A stretch of 64,000 bases of DNA from Rutidosis leptorrhynchoides. Its lineage: Eukaryota > Streptophyta > Magnoliopsida > Asterales > Asteraceae. Within the stretch, counting starts at the first letter, position 1. Every line of letters starts with the position of its first letter. The notes beneath the pieces were generated by a model. That model saw nothing but the letters and a program-made list of their open reading frames with translations, did not search any database and was not told the DNA's origin. The position numbers and the translations under genes were made by a program. The stretch covers positions 341,625,501-341,689,500 of the forward strand of contig NC_092338.1 of assembly GCF_046630445.1 (NCBI RefSeq). The letters run 5' to 3'. Shown in pieces: positions 36,498-50,842 of the stretch.

Positions 36498-39400
36498 TTA
36501 GACGGTAACTGATGAAGGCATATCAGCAAGAGCACGTATGTACGTACTGTGCTCTGAAGTGGTTCCAAAACCTGGTATGAAATCACGAAAGAATCTCAGA
36601 ACTGCAGCTAGGTGTTGTGGGTCGTTTGATGCATACGCTGCTTCTAAAAACAGCGAAGGACGCACAGTCGTAACCTGATTCACAAACAATTTCTCAACTT
36701 TTAAAAAAATTATACTTTTTTCAACAAATACTTCAGTTATTATAGTGTTGATTGAAGTGATATAATGAGTTATGACCTTCTTTTTGCGTGCATAACGCAA
36801 AGCTTCAAGATAGCATCCATCTTGTACAAGAAGCACAACATAGTCGTGATGAAGCATGAGCTGTCTCATCATATCCACACCCAACTTTCTTGTTTGGATG
36901 TTTTGACGTCCCGTCTCTAATAGTTGAAGCGCAACCTCTTTTGACGGCTCGATTATCTGCAAACGAACCCATGCCATTCTTTATTAAATTTTAAAATTAT
37001 ATTACTTCTTCCACACATAAAAACTGCAACATTTCACACTTTATAAGTATACTTGTTTAACCCTTTCTAGATAATATATAGACCAAAATTGCTACATATG
37101 TTAGGCGGATGAGTTAAATTAGCCACCTTCTAAGGCTCTACCTAAGGCTGAAAAACGACCTAAAGTCATGTTTTATTCTAAGTGTTTTATTTTGTGTAAT
37201 GTTTTTTTCTACTGAACTTGATTTTTACATAGATTTGACAAAAAGTTGAAATAGTGAATTATCAATAAGTATTTATGCAAAAATAGCTCAGCAGAGATCA
37301 GACTGTCTTAAATTCTCATTGATCGGAGCTAAAGCTAGTATTATGAAGGTATGTCAAGCTATTGAAACGAACTTGAGCTTAGCTAAAGTAGTCGAACCAA
37401 GCTTGAACCTAACACTACTTACAAGCATATGCCAATTTAGCCACTTAGGTGTTGCAACTTTTATGTGATGGAAAGATAAATTGCATGTCTGGGGTCAAAT
37501 CACATGTACAATCAATCACACAAAGTGCCAAAAAGACACTTACCTTATTCATAATAAATAATCCGATTTCAGCATATCGTTCATTCCTAGCAAGCAGCCG
37601 CACTGCCATCACATAAATGTTTGGGTGCAGTCTTATTTTCTCCAAATTGGCACTGCAAAATTAAAGACATGGGGCATAAAAAGTGTTACAAATACGTTAT
37701 AGATGTAAACCAAATTGCTAACCAATTTAGCTAATTTAAGCTAAGAACCAATTACCTCCTAATGAACTCGATAATAATGGCAAACAAATAAGAAGCATCT
37801 GTAATCATCTCTTCCTCCACAGAAGCAAATACAAAGCTGTACACCTCATCTGGTGGAATGGCTGCTGAGGTCACTTGCGATTCTTGTTGTTCCGAAACGT
37901 TAGCATCAAGTGGTTGGTTCTCTGAATGCTCTCGTATTCTAGAAGCTTCAGCACCAACTGAATTTTCTCCACCTATATTTCGACTAGACGAATTAACATC
38001 AACAAATTTGGATTTCGCCTTCCTGAAATTCGCATTATCCTCCGAGTCTGATGTGGACAAGCTAGAAGTTTGTACAGTTCTATCAGCAGATTCGGTAGTG
38101 CGAGTGTCGACATCGTTTTCAGGTACAGCGGAAGCTACAGGTTTCTCTGACTTTACACCTTTCAAGTAACTACCGGTTTTAAGTGAATATGCAAAAGAGT
38201 TCACCAATACATCTATGGCTCGGAAAACCATTGGGAGAGGTCTACGCTCAATGATGATAGACTGAACAAGGTCCAAACACAACTGTTTAGCCTGAAATAA
38301 ATATGGAAGAAGATTATTGTGCTATTTTGAATATCTTTTGTACTGAAACTTACAAAAAAGGAACAGTTGTTCAATGGATTTCCTACACATGACAAAATGG
38401 ATGGGTTGTGTTACAGGTCAAAAGGGGTTAAGTTATAGGTATGGGTCAAGATGAGCTAGGTCAAATTGAAAAGCTTTTGGTCAAAAAGTAAAAAATGTTG
38501 GTTAAAAGCATATACTTACTTTCTTTGCTTCTAATTTCCTCCGTTGCAAGAACTCTAAGACAGATGGCACTTCTGAGCTGCTAGCAGAAATTGCCTCCAA
38601 ATCCAAATGGATCTTCCACAAATATCCAGTGGCAACATCACATACAAGATCGGGAATAAGAAAACTCCAGTCATCACCATACAAATTAGAAATTACGTCA
38701 TTCAACAGTGTTGCTTCTGAGCTTTCTGCATCCTTTTTACTTAATTGAGAGGATGACATGGCAGTGCGTGGCAAGCCCCTTATTAAAAGAGGAAGGGGAG
38801 CAGATACAGGCGTCCGTGAATCAGAAAATATATCATATAATATAATAACCTTTGCATCCACTTGATGAATGAGCAGAACATTATCAACCACACTTACAGC
38901 TATCTTGCTGGAATATATGGGCAGAGATCCCTAATAAAATGAGACAGCCATGAGCGATTATTTGGTAAAAAGGTAACATTTTGTAAAATATATAAAATAT
39001 GCATAAATAATAATGAGGTTAGACAAAATCTAAATGTACATTATCCAAGGCATTGCCAACCGCAAATGTCATTTCAATCACAATCTCAATATAGTCTGAT
39101 GCAATAACCACGTTTCAGGACATCTTAATTGTAGACTGAAAATCGTATATAGCACTACTGAATAAAGTGTCGGTCTATAAAATCAACCGCCAATGATAAT
39201 CTCCTCTTAAAGGTGCTCGATATGCATGTGAAATCGATCATCTGATTATACCAAACTTATCTAGAAAAAATCGGTATTTATGTCCAGATAAACACATCCT
39301 ACTTATTCAAAAGGTCAAATAATCAGTATTTGATAATGACTACGAGCTACAACATATTTTATTATGTAAGGGTAAAATGGAAGTACCTATTGATCTAACC

Positions 39401-42400
39401 TTTTAACCTAGTTTGGGGACTTTTACTCCCATTTCAGAAAGTGTGTCCCCTTATTTTCAGACAAATGCCCCTTTTGATCGTTTTATCTGTAAACTACTTA
39501 AATAAGCAGAACTTGTCAAACACCCCCACGAATATGTGCATATAAGATAGGCTTTCACTTCTTCACTTGCAGATTTTAAATCTTCTAGAGTTTTTGGATT
39601 TACAAAGTTAACATAGCGGAGACTCCATAAGTTTCACAATAGCAGCATTTACTTATTACTAGACTTAATAAACCATATTGTTTTTCACAAAGGAAAAAAG
39701 AACATATTGATTTTCCAATACCGTTTTAGAAACTTCCCAAAAAAGTGGCTATATTAACAAAGAAAAGGAAGAGAAAACACCCAATTTATAAAGTTAACCA
39801 AACAAAAGAGTTTTACAAAAATTCCATTGTGTTGTAACAATCTATCTATAGCAGATTGAATTCTTAGTTATTTATTTGATAATTAATATATCTAAGTAAT
39901 CAACTTCATGATTGAATCTACCAATGACCAACCATTGCCACACTGAAGGTTTTGGAGCCTCCTTCTACCCTAACTCCACTCAGCAAATCCTAATTTTAGA
40001 AACTACAATTAAAAAGTATGATAGGGCCAAATCTAATTAGTCTTATTATAGTTGGAGGATGAATAGATCTACACAAGAAAAAGTTGATCATCACAAACAT
40101 TAACATACATTTAACAAAGGAGTAAAAGATAAAGGGTACTGCTAAGCTATTTACGATGTGTTTGGTTAAGGGGTATGGGAATGGAAGTATGAGTTTGATT
40201 ACCAATAAATGAGTATGGTTGATGGGTTTTTTTTATTTAAGTATGATTATCAAGCCCACAAAAAAAGGCATAATTCAAACCCATGCATGATGGTGGGTAT
40301 GAACCCATTCCGATTTCCATATAAACCCCACATCCATAGTGAATCCGTGGAATAAAGCAAATTCCCCCTTAATCATATCTACAATTTCGATACAAAACAA
40401 AAATTTAAGTGTAGGAAATCGACCAAATTTAAATGATTTATCCTGCAACAAATTCTAGTTATAATCAATCATCTGACAATGATTAGTAATTACCTCATGT
40501 TCACAACTTCACGCACAATAAGCACATCTAAACACCAGTTAATTATCAAACCATGACTCAAGGAACACCAACCTGAACCTAACTCTCTATTACAAGCAAA
40601 CAAACATAAGTTCTGAGTTCCTTTCATGACGTGGGGTTAGCACGTTTTTTGTCAATATATAAGTTTAAAAAGAATGCATAATATGACATGCATCATGCAG
40701 AATATGAAATTTATTATCAATCACCCTCGTGTCTCGGTATTAAATGAAAGCATAACTGACCTGCTGAATAACAGCATCACGATAAAACCTATATGAATGA
40801 AGCAGCATCGCAACTCTATCGACTTGTAAGCAGTATATCCTTCCATAACTGTCATTTCACCAGAGTAATTTATAATTTATACCATATGTCAGACCTCTAA
40901 GAGTTCATGGACTGATAATATAAATATATAAAGCTTACACAGTGACTATATGTACGTCTTCAGCAGCGAGTACAGGCTTACTGTTGACCTCGGCCTTTGC
41001 CATTGACATCTCAAACCTTGGTAATCGAATTACACCTGCAGATGAAAGCTAAACAGAAAACAAAATGATAGTCAAACAAATAAGTAATTGTAAAACCAAA
41101 TATATGTTGCTACCCACTAGAGTAGAAAATTCCATAATTTTTGGCTAGTTTTAATGATAGGTGTAAAAATTAAATTAAAGTATACTAACTAAATAATTTT
41201 AGAGCACACCTAAAGCAACTAGTTACAGCTTATAAGCCTTACCTGATATCCAGTAAAGCTTTTGCATTGCATTCCTGAAGCAAGAAGAACCAAACGGCTT
41301 TCGTGTGTATATTTGTACCAACTCACATTCATTTTCTTTGTCTCAACTAATGCAAATGATTTTGCGTCTGGTGCATAAGCGTACAGGTCCAGTCCACTGT
41401 AATTCATTTCTAGTCAGTCAAAACTGGATGAGGTTAAAAAGTAAAGCAATGTTTAACAGATGATGTATAACAGTCATTAATGTTATCATATCTCAAGGCC
41501 AACAACTCATATCAGTAGAATTTTGTTACTTGTTAATTGCATTGAGCTTTATCTTATATTCTTCTACAAATTTCTTGTTAGTACTAAGTAATATACTCTT
41601 CAAATAGATTAATCTGTTACCGTTCACGTTTAAAACTTCCTACTCAGAACATGTAACATATTCTTGAGAATTAGTCGCTCTAGCAAATAGCGATGGAGTT
41701 CTTTTCTACTTCATAAAGTGTCTTACAAACTGACAATGCTATATCAATTAAAAACCTGTTGATAAGTAAATAAATCATCAGACAATACTTTGCATGAGAA
41801 TACTGGCTCATATAATTTTGTATAAGATAGGAATATTCAGAAGGTGATACGGTTTCACCAATGAAGACACGGGTTAAGGGTAGAGAAATTTCTATTTGAA
41901 TATTCATTTACTCGATGTACAATTTCTTAACAAGTACCTGGTCTTGACAAACACGATATCACAAACTGCACAATCTGTCCAAAAGAATCCCAATATGTTA
42001 TCCGACTCAGACTTTAACTTTTGAGTAAACGTGTCTCCAGTTTCTCTGACCCAAAACTGAACTTCACGATTTGATCGTTGAACAGCTATCAGTTTAGTGT
42101 CCAAAGAATAACGAATGGACAATACCGGCCCTTCATTTATCGTATCATTTGTTGGAACGACATCAGAAGTAAAAGGAGAAATTTTCCACGAAACAACCTG
42201 AGAAATCAGACAAGACTAATAAACTTAACTCATAAACTTCATCTGTTAAACTAAACTATGGTAATTAAAGGAGTTTATACAGATCTCTACAGGACGTACC
42301 TGGTAAGAGGTTGGTGAGATTAATAGCTTATTTCCGTCATCATAAAATAAACCGGCTGATCCTTCATTTCTGCATTTTAAGGGCGGATATTGAATATATG

Positions 42401-42449
42401 CATGTGACAACCCACCCGAAGACTGAGAACTTGATGAATTCCCTAACAT
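36498..42449 (-). CDS. RMC1: RMC1/Mic1 homologue, regulator of MON1-CCZ1 complex (10 coding exons)
   Basis: Plant homologue of animal RMC1 (C18orf8/Mic1), third subunit of the MON1-CCZ1 exchange factor that activates Rab7 on late endosomes and vacuoles. Coding exons: 42300-42449, 41938-42197, 41243-41396, 40939-41048, 40761-40848, 38520-38930, 37756-38291, 37544-37652, 36777-36956, 36498-36674. All introns have GT-AG ends and phases agree, giving 724 codons with no stop, a normal length. The N-terminal half is propeller-like (LSHAYIQYPPLKC, GPVLSIRYSLDTKLIAV, ESRLVLLASGMQCKSFTGYQ); the middle is a Ser/Glu-rich linker; the C-terminal half is the Mic1 domain (VASVEEEM-type start, IIEPSKEVALQLLE, HHDYVVLLVQDGCYLEALRYA, FLEAAYASND). 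The start MLGNSSSSQSSGG was chosen because homology begins right after it. The largest intron (38931-40760) is 1.8 kb. Confidence 0.92.
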
Positions 42450-42667
42450 TTGAATCGGTCTTGTTTTGTAAGTTTGACGTAAAAATTTGAACTTTACAAC
42501 CACAGTGAATCCTTCTTTAGCAAAAAAAAAAAACTGAAGAATAAAAACAGGAACATGTATCAGTTAGATGTACAATAAATAACAAGAATTTTAAGTTATG
42601 ATCTTTAAACTTTTCTGATTGTATATATGGAACCTTGATGTATTTATGAAGAAAAATTTCTATTGAT

Positions 42668-44200
42668 TTATGGCTTTCCCTTGATCTGCAAAAGAAAGAT
42701 AAGAAAATTGGTAGGTACAAAGAAATAAATATAATTGTGATCATACAATCAAGCGGTCAGTACCACATGCTGCATGCAATTCTTTAATGCAAGAAATTCT
42801 TTCAAACACATATCAAGTTCAACTTGGGGGACCTTCGCTGCAACACAACTCCCGTATTCTTTGGCCTACAATAATTTATGTGATGAATTATGGTCACATA
42901 CCATAAAATGATAAAAATGACACGAACTCTGTTACAAAACCAAGATTAATTCAAGTTATTACAATTTTATGAACTGCCTTTATTCCATCACGTGAACGAA
43001 TTAAAAACTGATTATATATGACGCATGTCAGTGGAAAAGTTCATTCGACAACTTGACTTCTTGTGAGTTCATATCGTCATTCAGACTACTAATATGCAGT
43101 TTCAAGTTGATCTTAAATCTGAATGAATACTACAACTAAGTAGCTGCAGACACAAAATAAAGTGCCTAACACTATAAGTATATTACACAGCATCACAACT
43201 TGCACAATGGGCCTGCTACAAAAGAAGTTCGAGCCACGTAACTATTTTCGAACACCAGTATGCTCAGCCTAACTTTGTATAATCTGATATGTGTTTCAAA
43301 TGAGGTGGTAGATGTTTATAAATGACCTGTAGTATGTTAAAGACGTACATTGAATAGATGTCCCAGCCTAGAATATTTTGCCATTAGAATAGCATTTTTC
43401 ATGCAAAACTTAACACCACGTCCTCTCATGCTCCCCTTTTGAGCACTGAACCTAAAAATCTATGATGGGCGTGAAAACATGAGCTATAATTCGTATGACT
43501 TGTAATCACAAATCAAGTTTGCGCCCTCTTGACCATGATAGTCAAACAAATTATTGCACATATGTAGCAATGATGTTTATGTTAAGATAAGGAACTGTGA
43601 AAGTACTATTTCGGCGTAAGATCATTGTTAACAACTAAAAATATACAATAATTCATATTTTGGACAGTTAGAATGTTAACATATACCTAACTATGTGCAT
43701 TTTCTATCGTCTACTTCCAGCTGAACCATTTTTTCTTATGATCACGATTCGGTGTTATTATTAACAAATAAAATAATATAAGATAAGATTAACAAGTGAA
43801 CTGGAACCGATTTCCTAAAGGTATTGAAGGGAAACTTACAACTACATTCAAGTTCCCAAGGTTATACTTTACATGTGTTTGAAAAGTTAGAACTTATGCT
43901 TCATTATCAACTTGATCCTTTTACTTACTTTCTTAACGAATCCCCCAAATTGAACCCTCAGTAAATTGAACAATACAATTTTTGTCTCATATATGCAATC
44001 CACAACAACTAGTCAAAAATAAAATAAACTATGTTCTCTAAAATTCACTCATGATCCACACGTACATAATATATAATATAAACAAGAAACAAAAAAAACT
44101 AAACAGGTAACCAACTTGCCACTGTTAACAATCCTACCTGAGCTCCACAATTCAACAAAATACGCTTAAGCGGCGACGATGCTGTCCTTTCTTTCATCAT
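42668..44200 (-). CDS. Twin CX9C protein, NDUFAF8-like complex I assembly factor (3 coding exons)
   Basis: Exons 44138-44200, 42764-42865 and 42668-42685 join with GT-AG splice sites to a 60-aa protein (183 nt with stop). It begins MMKERTASSPLKRIL and holds two CX9C motifs (CGAQAKEYGSC; CLKEFLALKNC) separated by VAAKVPQVELDM, with a basic end (VIKGKP). This is the CHCH fold of small intermembrane-space proteins; the CGAQAKEYG-SCV and CLKEF-AL-C pattern matches NDUFAF8 (C17orf89), needed in humans for complex I assembly with NDUFAF5. The third exon adds six codons; reading through its donor instead would end HVVLTA. A 5'-UTR exon is likely near 44758-44860 (donor GTTAGT), with acceptor just before 44212. 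The stop lies 219 bp from the RMC1-like ATG. Confidence 0.82.
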
Positions 44201-44260
44201 CAACAGCCTGATATACATCAATTACACAAACGTTATAAGATCAACTCACTTAACAATTAC

Positions 44261-44386
44261 CAGGGGCGGAACATAAGGTATTCCAAAGGGGGCGCCCGTC
44301 CCCCTGGATTTAACGGGGAAAAAAAATTACATTAAAAAAAAAAGAATTTTACCAAAAAATAAGGTTTTTTTTAGTGTTTGCCCCTG
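44261..44386. mobile_element. Possible hAT-type MITE in the 5' intron
   Basis: Starts CAGGGGCGGAACAT and ends AGTGTTTGCCCCTG, so the outer CAGGGGC is inverted at both ends, as in many hAT-derived MITEs. Beyond 7 bp the ends differ and no 8-bp target duplication is visible. It sits in the presumed 5'-UTR intron of the CX9C gene. Confidence 0.3.
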
Positions 44387-44899
44387 CTGTCAATGAAAAA
44401 TTTATTAAATTTTTAGACTCGCATAGTCGGTTTCAAGTTCCCCCTCCGTATTGGGTTTCAGTAAATCAGTATCACCACAGAAAATGCTCCATAATGTCCC
44501 CAAAAAACACCATAAAACACCAGAAAGAACTAAAACAAATGAAGAAAGTCATAAACCACTAGACACTATAACATAAATCGCGTCATGGAGCACCTAGGGT
44601 TTGCATAGCTTATAACACTACAACATAAATTTTACTAATTCGATATTATAAATTTATCTGATTAATTATAAATAAAAGGTTTATAACAATATTCGATCTC
44701 GATTGACTACGTTTACGAAAATTAAGAATAAATAAGTTAAATTGAAGAAACTAACCGATAGAATTGGCTTCCAATTGTGCAGAAAACATAACGGAATGAA
44801 CAGAAATTTTTTATTATCGAGAAATTTTATGGCAGGGAAGTAAGTTGAATGAGCATCAGAAGTTAGAATCGGCCAAAAAGTGAGACTTTCGAAGAGGGT

Positions 44900-46640
44900 T
44901 TGTACGTATCAAGTTTTTTTTTTTTTTTTTTTTTTTCAAAAATATTAATATGTATGTATATCAGTATATGTATACATATACTAATAATAATAATAATAAC
45001 TATTGTACGAACTCTCGCTTCGCGCCGGTGTTCAGTATTTTATTGCGTTTAGTTTGTAAAATTATTTAGTGGCTAACGATGATGTTGTTGAAGCGCAACT
45101 CGAGTCGAACTAAAAGGTATAACCCGTGAAAGATTTAAATGTAATTTCAAATTAACAATATACGTGCATCTCCGCGTTTCGTTATGGAATTGTCGACTTT
45201 TAAAAATTTAACGCAAAACCAACGTGTATGAAAAGTACCCCAAATATTTAGCGTTTTTTAAAAAGCGTCCATTTTGCGTATAGCTAGTGACATTGAGTTC
45301 CTAAAATTATTTCGAGTTTAACGATGGTGTCGGAAAAATTTGACTCGTTGCGAGCGAGAAGATATGGCTCGTTGAATATTTGGGTCGAGTTTATTTAAGA
45401 TTTTTTATGAAAATGGTAATTTGACACTTAACCCCCTGTATGGGGTCGATTTGATTTTTTGGAGAAAGTGTGGGGGGTTTTGTTGTGCAAATGAAATTTA
45501 GTTAAATTAAAAAAAATGAAAAGTCGAAAATGCCCTTGAGCGCTATTCATTACCCCTCTTTCTTTTAGATATAGGTATAATATAATATAATATAATATAT
45601 AATATAATAGAACTGAGATTCCGGTGGAACAACATTAAGCGGATCAAACGATCTGTAGTGGGAATACTTGATCACATACGACCAAAACTCCTTGACATAC
45701 ACTCTGTTCGTTCTAAACAATATGAACGACTACATTAAATATAGAGCGACCATTAAAGGATTTACAATTAAATTACAATCAAACAAACTACCACCAAACT
45801 TAAGCCTAAAACAAATACATAAACCCGACCCCATATCCAACCCCGCACCTACACTCCTTATAAACCGCCAATCCAAACCATTCACGGGCAACCCAAGAAC
45901 ACCTAACTCGAGGCATATTTACCGAAGTCAACAAAGTTAACAACGGTGGCAACAACATCAAGCTCACAAAAACCCGACGACGAGAAAAATGTAATGAATG
46001 AACCAGACATTCCGCAACATAGTAGTACCAAATGCAGAATCAAACTATATAGGAACCAGTCATCTTCGCCAAGTTTTCAAAGGACATTTACAAACCCTCA
46101 GACCCAAGCAGACAACAATCAGCGCCAACAGTCACACGGAGTCACCAGCAACAACCGGCGACTGCCAGCGACCACCAGTAACAACCACCATTACCAGCAC
46201 CACCATCGGCAGCCAACGCCCACCAGCGGGCGTCAACGACGTCATCAACAAGTAATAGTTGACCTCGGCCATTAACACCTACTTGTAGCCACCAAGCTAC
46301 CAACAATGTCACCAGGCAATAATGTTCAACCTCTGACTGCCGCCACCCGCAACCACTAAAAAAACCGGCAGCACCTACTAGCATCCACCAAAGGCTGCCC
46401 GCAACCACCACCTACCCTCGGTAACCGTAGATAACGGTCCGACTACCGAACCCGCCGGGTTTCAACAAAAAACACGCACAACCACAAACCCGCCAAAAAC
46501 CCACCCAACCCCACCACAAAACCCAAATCCGACCAAAGTACCTATAGAGTTCCAAAACGGCTCCGTCAAGTACCCTTAACGGCTCCGTCACTTGGTCCCA
46601 CAGCTTGATCATAATTCTAAATGAATTTAATAAATAACAT
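44900..46640. other. Intergenic region upstream of the CX9C gene
   Basis: Poly(T) at about 44915-44936, then 45000-45550 with two similar blocks (AAAATTATTT...TAACGATG near 45060-45085 and 45306-45330), which suggests an unclassified repeat, and an ATAATAT run near 45578-45606. 45950-46500 is an ACC/CAA-rich low-complexity stretch in which several frames are open on both strands only because of composition. No gene recognised. Confidence 0.45.
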
Positions 46641-47027
46641 TGCATTATTTATTTAAAAATGATTTCCTATAAAGGAAACATGTAGTAAATGTAAGTTTAG
46701 AAAAACCAACATAAGTAAATATCAAAAGTTGACCAAAACCATGTCAACAAACACCCACAAGTTAATGTAACCAAAATAGAATGCAATTTTAAGCTTAAAT
46801 GTTTAACAAAAGTTGCCAACAATATGCAGACTCTCTAAGCACAGCGGAAGCAATCAATCAAGTACCTGAGAAAACATGCGAGTAAACTGTCAACAAAAAT
46901 GTTGAGTGAATTATAGGTTTAAATAACGTATAAGATTTAGACCACACGATTTCAAATGTTAGAAAACATAAAAAAAAACATTATTCATTAACCCGTGAGC
47001 CACCTGGTCATCACTTAACCATTCTTT
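46640..47027 (-). repeat. Diverged Tekay-type LTR fragment
   Basis: 46840-47020 contains the block ACAGCGGAAGC, CCTGAGAAAACATGC, GTCAACAAAAATGTTG, TTATAGG in the order seen in family A (for example 1256-1330) and D (52060-52130) LTRs. Left boundary uncertain. Cut at 47028 by another LTR start. Confidence 0.55.
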
Positions 47028-47325
47028 TGTAACATCCCGCATTTTTCCGTTAATTCATTTTAACGCCCGTCTTTTTTTTATAATAATATCTTTCGTTATC
47101 TATATTCGTACTTTTCATTAACTAATGTTCTTGATATTCCCGTTATTGGATTATAACATCTATCGTTTACTTTAGCGTTTTTAAAATAATTCGTTTGGTT
47201 AATTCACGCACCCGCTTTAAACTCGAGGGACTAAGGTTGTCAAGTGGGCAAACTAGTTGACTAGGTCAACTAGTCAACCCACCATCTCATCCATTCATTT
47301 TCTTCAACCTCCCACTTCTTCCTAC
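47028..47325 (+). repeat. LTR start fragment of another element
   Basis: Begins TGTAACATCCCGCATTTTTCC, a form typical of plant gypsy LTR starts, directly after the previous fragment, and is interrupted at 47326 by a family A LTR. Too short to classify. Confidence 0.45.
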
Positions 47326-50146
47326 TGAAATGTCCCGTTCATATTGATTATAAACGTTACATATTAATTGATTTCGTTGCGAGGTTTTGACCTCTATATG
47401 AGACGTTTTTCAAAGACTGCATTCGATTTTAAAACAAACCATAACCTTTAAAATATTACGACGATTATCAAATAATGATAATCTAAAATATAGTGTTTTT
47501 CACACGACCATTACATAATGGTTTACAATAATATTACACATCAACATAAGTCTTCGAATACAGTTTTTAAACAATATTATACAAGCATGGACTCCAAATC
47601 TTGTCCTTAATTTAGTATGCAACAGCGGAAGCTCTTAATAATCACATGAGAATAAACATGCTTAAAACGTCAACAAAATTGTTGGTGAGTTATAGGTTTA
47701 ACCTACATATTATCAAATCATAATAATAGACCACAAGATTTCATTTTTATAACACATCTCATATCAGGCATTTCACAAACTACATAGAGATAAAAATCAT
47801 TCATATGTTGAACACCTGGTAACCGACCTTAACAAGATGCATATAGAATATCCTCATCATTCCGGGACTCTCATCGGATATGATAAATCGAAGTACTAAA
47901 GCATCCGTAACTCGGATGAGGCTTGTTGGGCCAAATAGATCTATCTTTAGGATTCGCGTCAATTAGGGGTCATTTCCCTAATTCTTAGGCAACCAAGCTA
48001 AAAAGAGGCATATTCGGTTCGATAATCCAACATAGAAAGTATTTTCGATTACTTGTGTCTATTTTATAAAATATTTATAAAATCGCATGTATTCTCATCC
48101 CAAAAAAAATAATAGATTTTAAAAGTGGGACTATAACTCACTTTCACAGATTTTTACTTCGTCGGGAAGTAAGACTTGGCCACTGGTCGATTCACGAACC
48201 TATAACAAATATGTACATATATATCAAAGTATGTTCAAAATATATTTACAACATTTTTAATACGTTTTAATGTTTTAAGTTTATTAAGTCAGCTGTCCTC
48301 GTTAGTAACCTACAACTAGTTGTCCACAGTTAGATGTATATAAATAAATCGATATATATTATCTTGAATCAATCCATAACTCAGTGTATACACGTCTCAG
48401 GCTAGATCATCACTCAAAGTATATATATTTATGGAATCAACCTCAACCCTGTATAGCTAACTCAATCATTACTGCATATAGAGTGTCCATGGTTGTTCCA
48501 AATAATATATATACATGGGTCGATATGATATGTCAAAACATTTGCATATGTGTCTATGGTATCCCAAGATTATATAATATATTAGAATACATGTATGATA
48601 CAATATAAGTTAGCTAGGATATGATTAATATAGATTTGTTATAAATTTTCACGTAGCTACATCAAGCAAAATTATCCAATCTTGTTTTACCCATAACTTC
48701 TTCGTTTTAAATCCGTTTTGAGTGATTCAAGTTGCTATGATTTCATATTGAACTTAAGTTTATGAATCAAAATAGAAAAAGTATAAGTTTATAATCGAAA
48801 ATATAGATTACAAGTCATTTTTGTAAAGGTAGTCATTTCAGTTTAAAGAACGACGTCTTGATGACTATTTTGAAAAACATACTTTCACTTTGAGTTTAAC
48901 CATGATTTTTAGATATAGTTTCATGTTCATAAGAAAAATCATTTTCCCAGAATAACAACTTTTAAATCAAAGTTTATCATAGTTTTTAATTAACTAACCC
49001 AAAACAGCCCGCGGTGTTACTACGACGGCGTATATCCGGTTTTACGGTGTTTTTCGTATTTTCAGGTTTTAAATCATTAAGTTAGAATATCATATAGATA
49101 TAGAACATGTGTTTAGTTGATTTTAAAAGTCAAGTTAGAAGGATTAACTTTTATTTGCGAACAAGTTTAGAATTAACTAAACTTTGTTCTAGTGATTACA
49201 AGCTTAAACCTTCGAATAAGGTAGTTTTATATATATGAATCGAATGATGTTATGAACATCATTACTACCTCAGGTTTTGTGGATAAATCTACTGGAAATG
49301 AGAAAAATAGATCTAGTTTCAAAGGATCCTTGGATGGCTTGAAAGTTCTTGAAGTAGAATCATGACACGAAAATAAGTTCAAGTAAGATTATTTCGCAAA
49401 TTAAGATAGTTATAGTTATATAAATTGAATCAAAGCTTGAATATGAATATTACCTTGATTTAGAAAGATAACCTACTATAAATAACAAAGGTTTCTTGAT
49501 CTTAGATGATTACTTGGAATGGATTAGAAAACTTGGAAGTAAACTTGTAAACTTGGAAGTGTTCTTTATGTGTTCTTGAGTAATTGTTTTTACGATGATT
49601 ATAGGTAATAACTAAAGCTTGTATTTGATGATTTTTGCTGGAAAAATAGTAACTTAGACGTTCATGGAAGAGTGTGTGTGTTTTGAGAGAGAATTGGGAA
49701 GAAAATTGAAAGTGAAATGGAGTAGGTGGTGAGTGGTGAAGGTGAGTGGGGTTAAAAGGAGTTCTTGTTTTTGTTTCCTTGCTCATAAGTCATGCTAGTT
49801 GTCTAATTGTTGGTTCCACATGTTTTTTAACTATCTAGGGCTGCTAAGAGCTGAATTATTGTGTGTATATACCAATAGTATATACGTCTAGGAGCTGGGT
49901 ATTGTACGAGTATGAATACGGTTGCATACGAGTAGAATTGTTGATGAAAATGAATGAGAATGCAATTGTAAGCATTTTTGTTAAGTAGAAGTACTTTGAT
50001 ATGTGTCTTGAAGTCTTTAAAAAGTGTACTAATACATCTAAATACACTACATGTATATACATTTTAACTGAGTCGTTAAGTCATCGTTAATCGTTACATG
50101 TAAGTGTTGTTTTGAAACCTTTAAGTTAACGATCTCATTTAATGTT
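47326..50146 (-). repeat. Family A LTR, truncated
   Basis: Same TGAAATGTCCCG plus-strand start and same order of blocks as 937-4187. It ends at the equivalent of about 3735, where a family C-type LTR begins. No PBS or internal sequence adjoins its left end (the flank is CCTCCCACTTCTTCCTAC), so at this end it is either a 3' LTR or a solo LTR. Noticeably more diverged than the copies at 937 and 17990. Confidence 0.85.
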
Positions 50147-50745
50147 TGATAATGCTAAAAATGAACATATATACTTCATAGCATTATCCCTCAAGAAAGA
50201 CAAGCTTTTAGTTGCAATTGTTCTATTTACAAGTGATATTCGTTTAAATAATAAAAGGTGAAGACAAAAGACAGATTCGACGAATTGAAGACGCAAACGA
50301 CCAAAAAGCTCAAAAGTACAAAACACAATCAAAGAGGTTCCAATTATTGATTAGAAGCATCTCAAAATTACAAGAGTACAAGAAGCGAAACGCAAAATAC
50401 AAGATATTAAATTGTACGCAAGGACGTTCGAAAATCCGGAACCGGGACCAAAGTCAACTCTCAACGCTCGACGCAACAGACTAAAAATTACAAGTCAACT
50501 ATGCACATAAATATAATATAATATTTAAATAATTCTTATAATTATTTATATATTATATAATATATTATAAAAACCGTCGGCAGAAGAAACAAACACATGT
50601 GGGCTGGAAAAGCAGGCCATGCGATCGCATGGCCTGGCAGTTATAAAGCCATGCGATCGTATGGTGAACAGGGACAGGCCAGGTCCTATAAAGATCACGA
50701 GTTTTGGACGAAATTTTACATCTTTTTCTTCTTCCTTCATACGTA

Positions 50746-50842
<97 letters not shown>

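Noticed and set aside
45946..46411. Frames of 85-109 codons on both strands
   Set aside because: ACC/CAA low-complexity DNA keeps several frames open at once; no domain and no start context.
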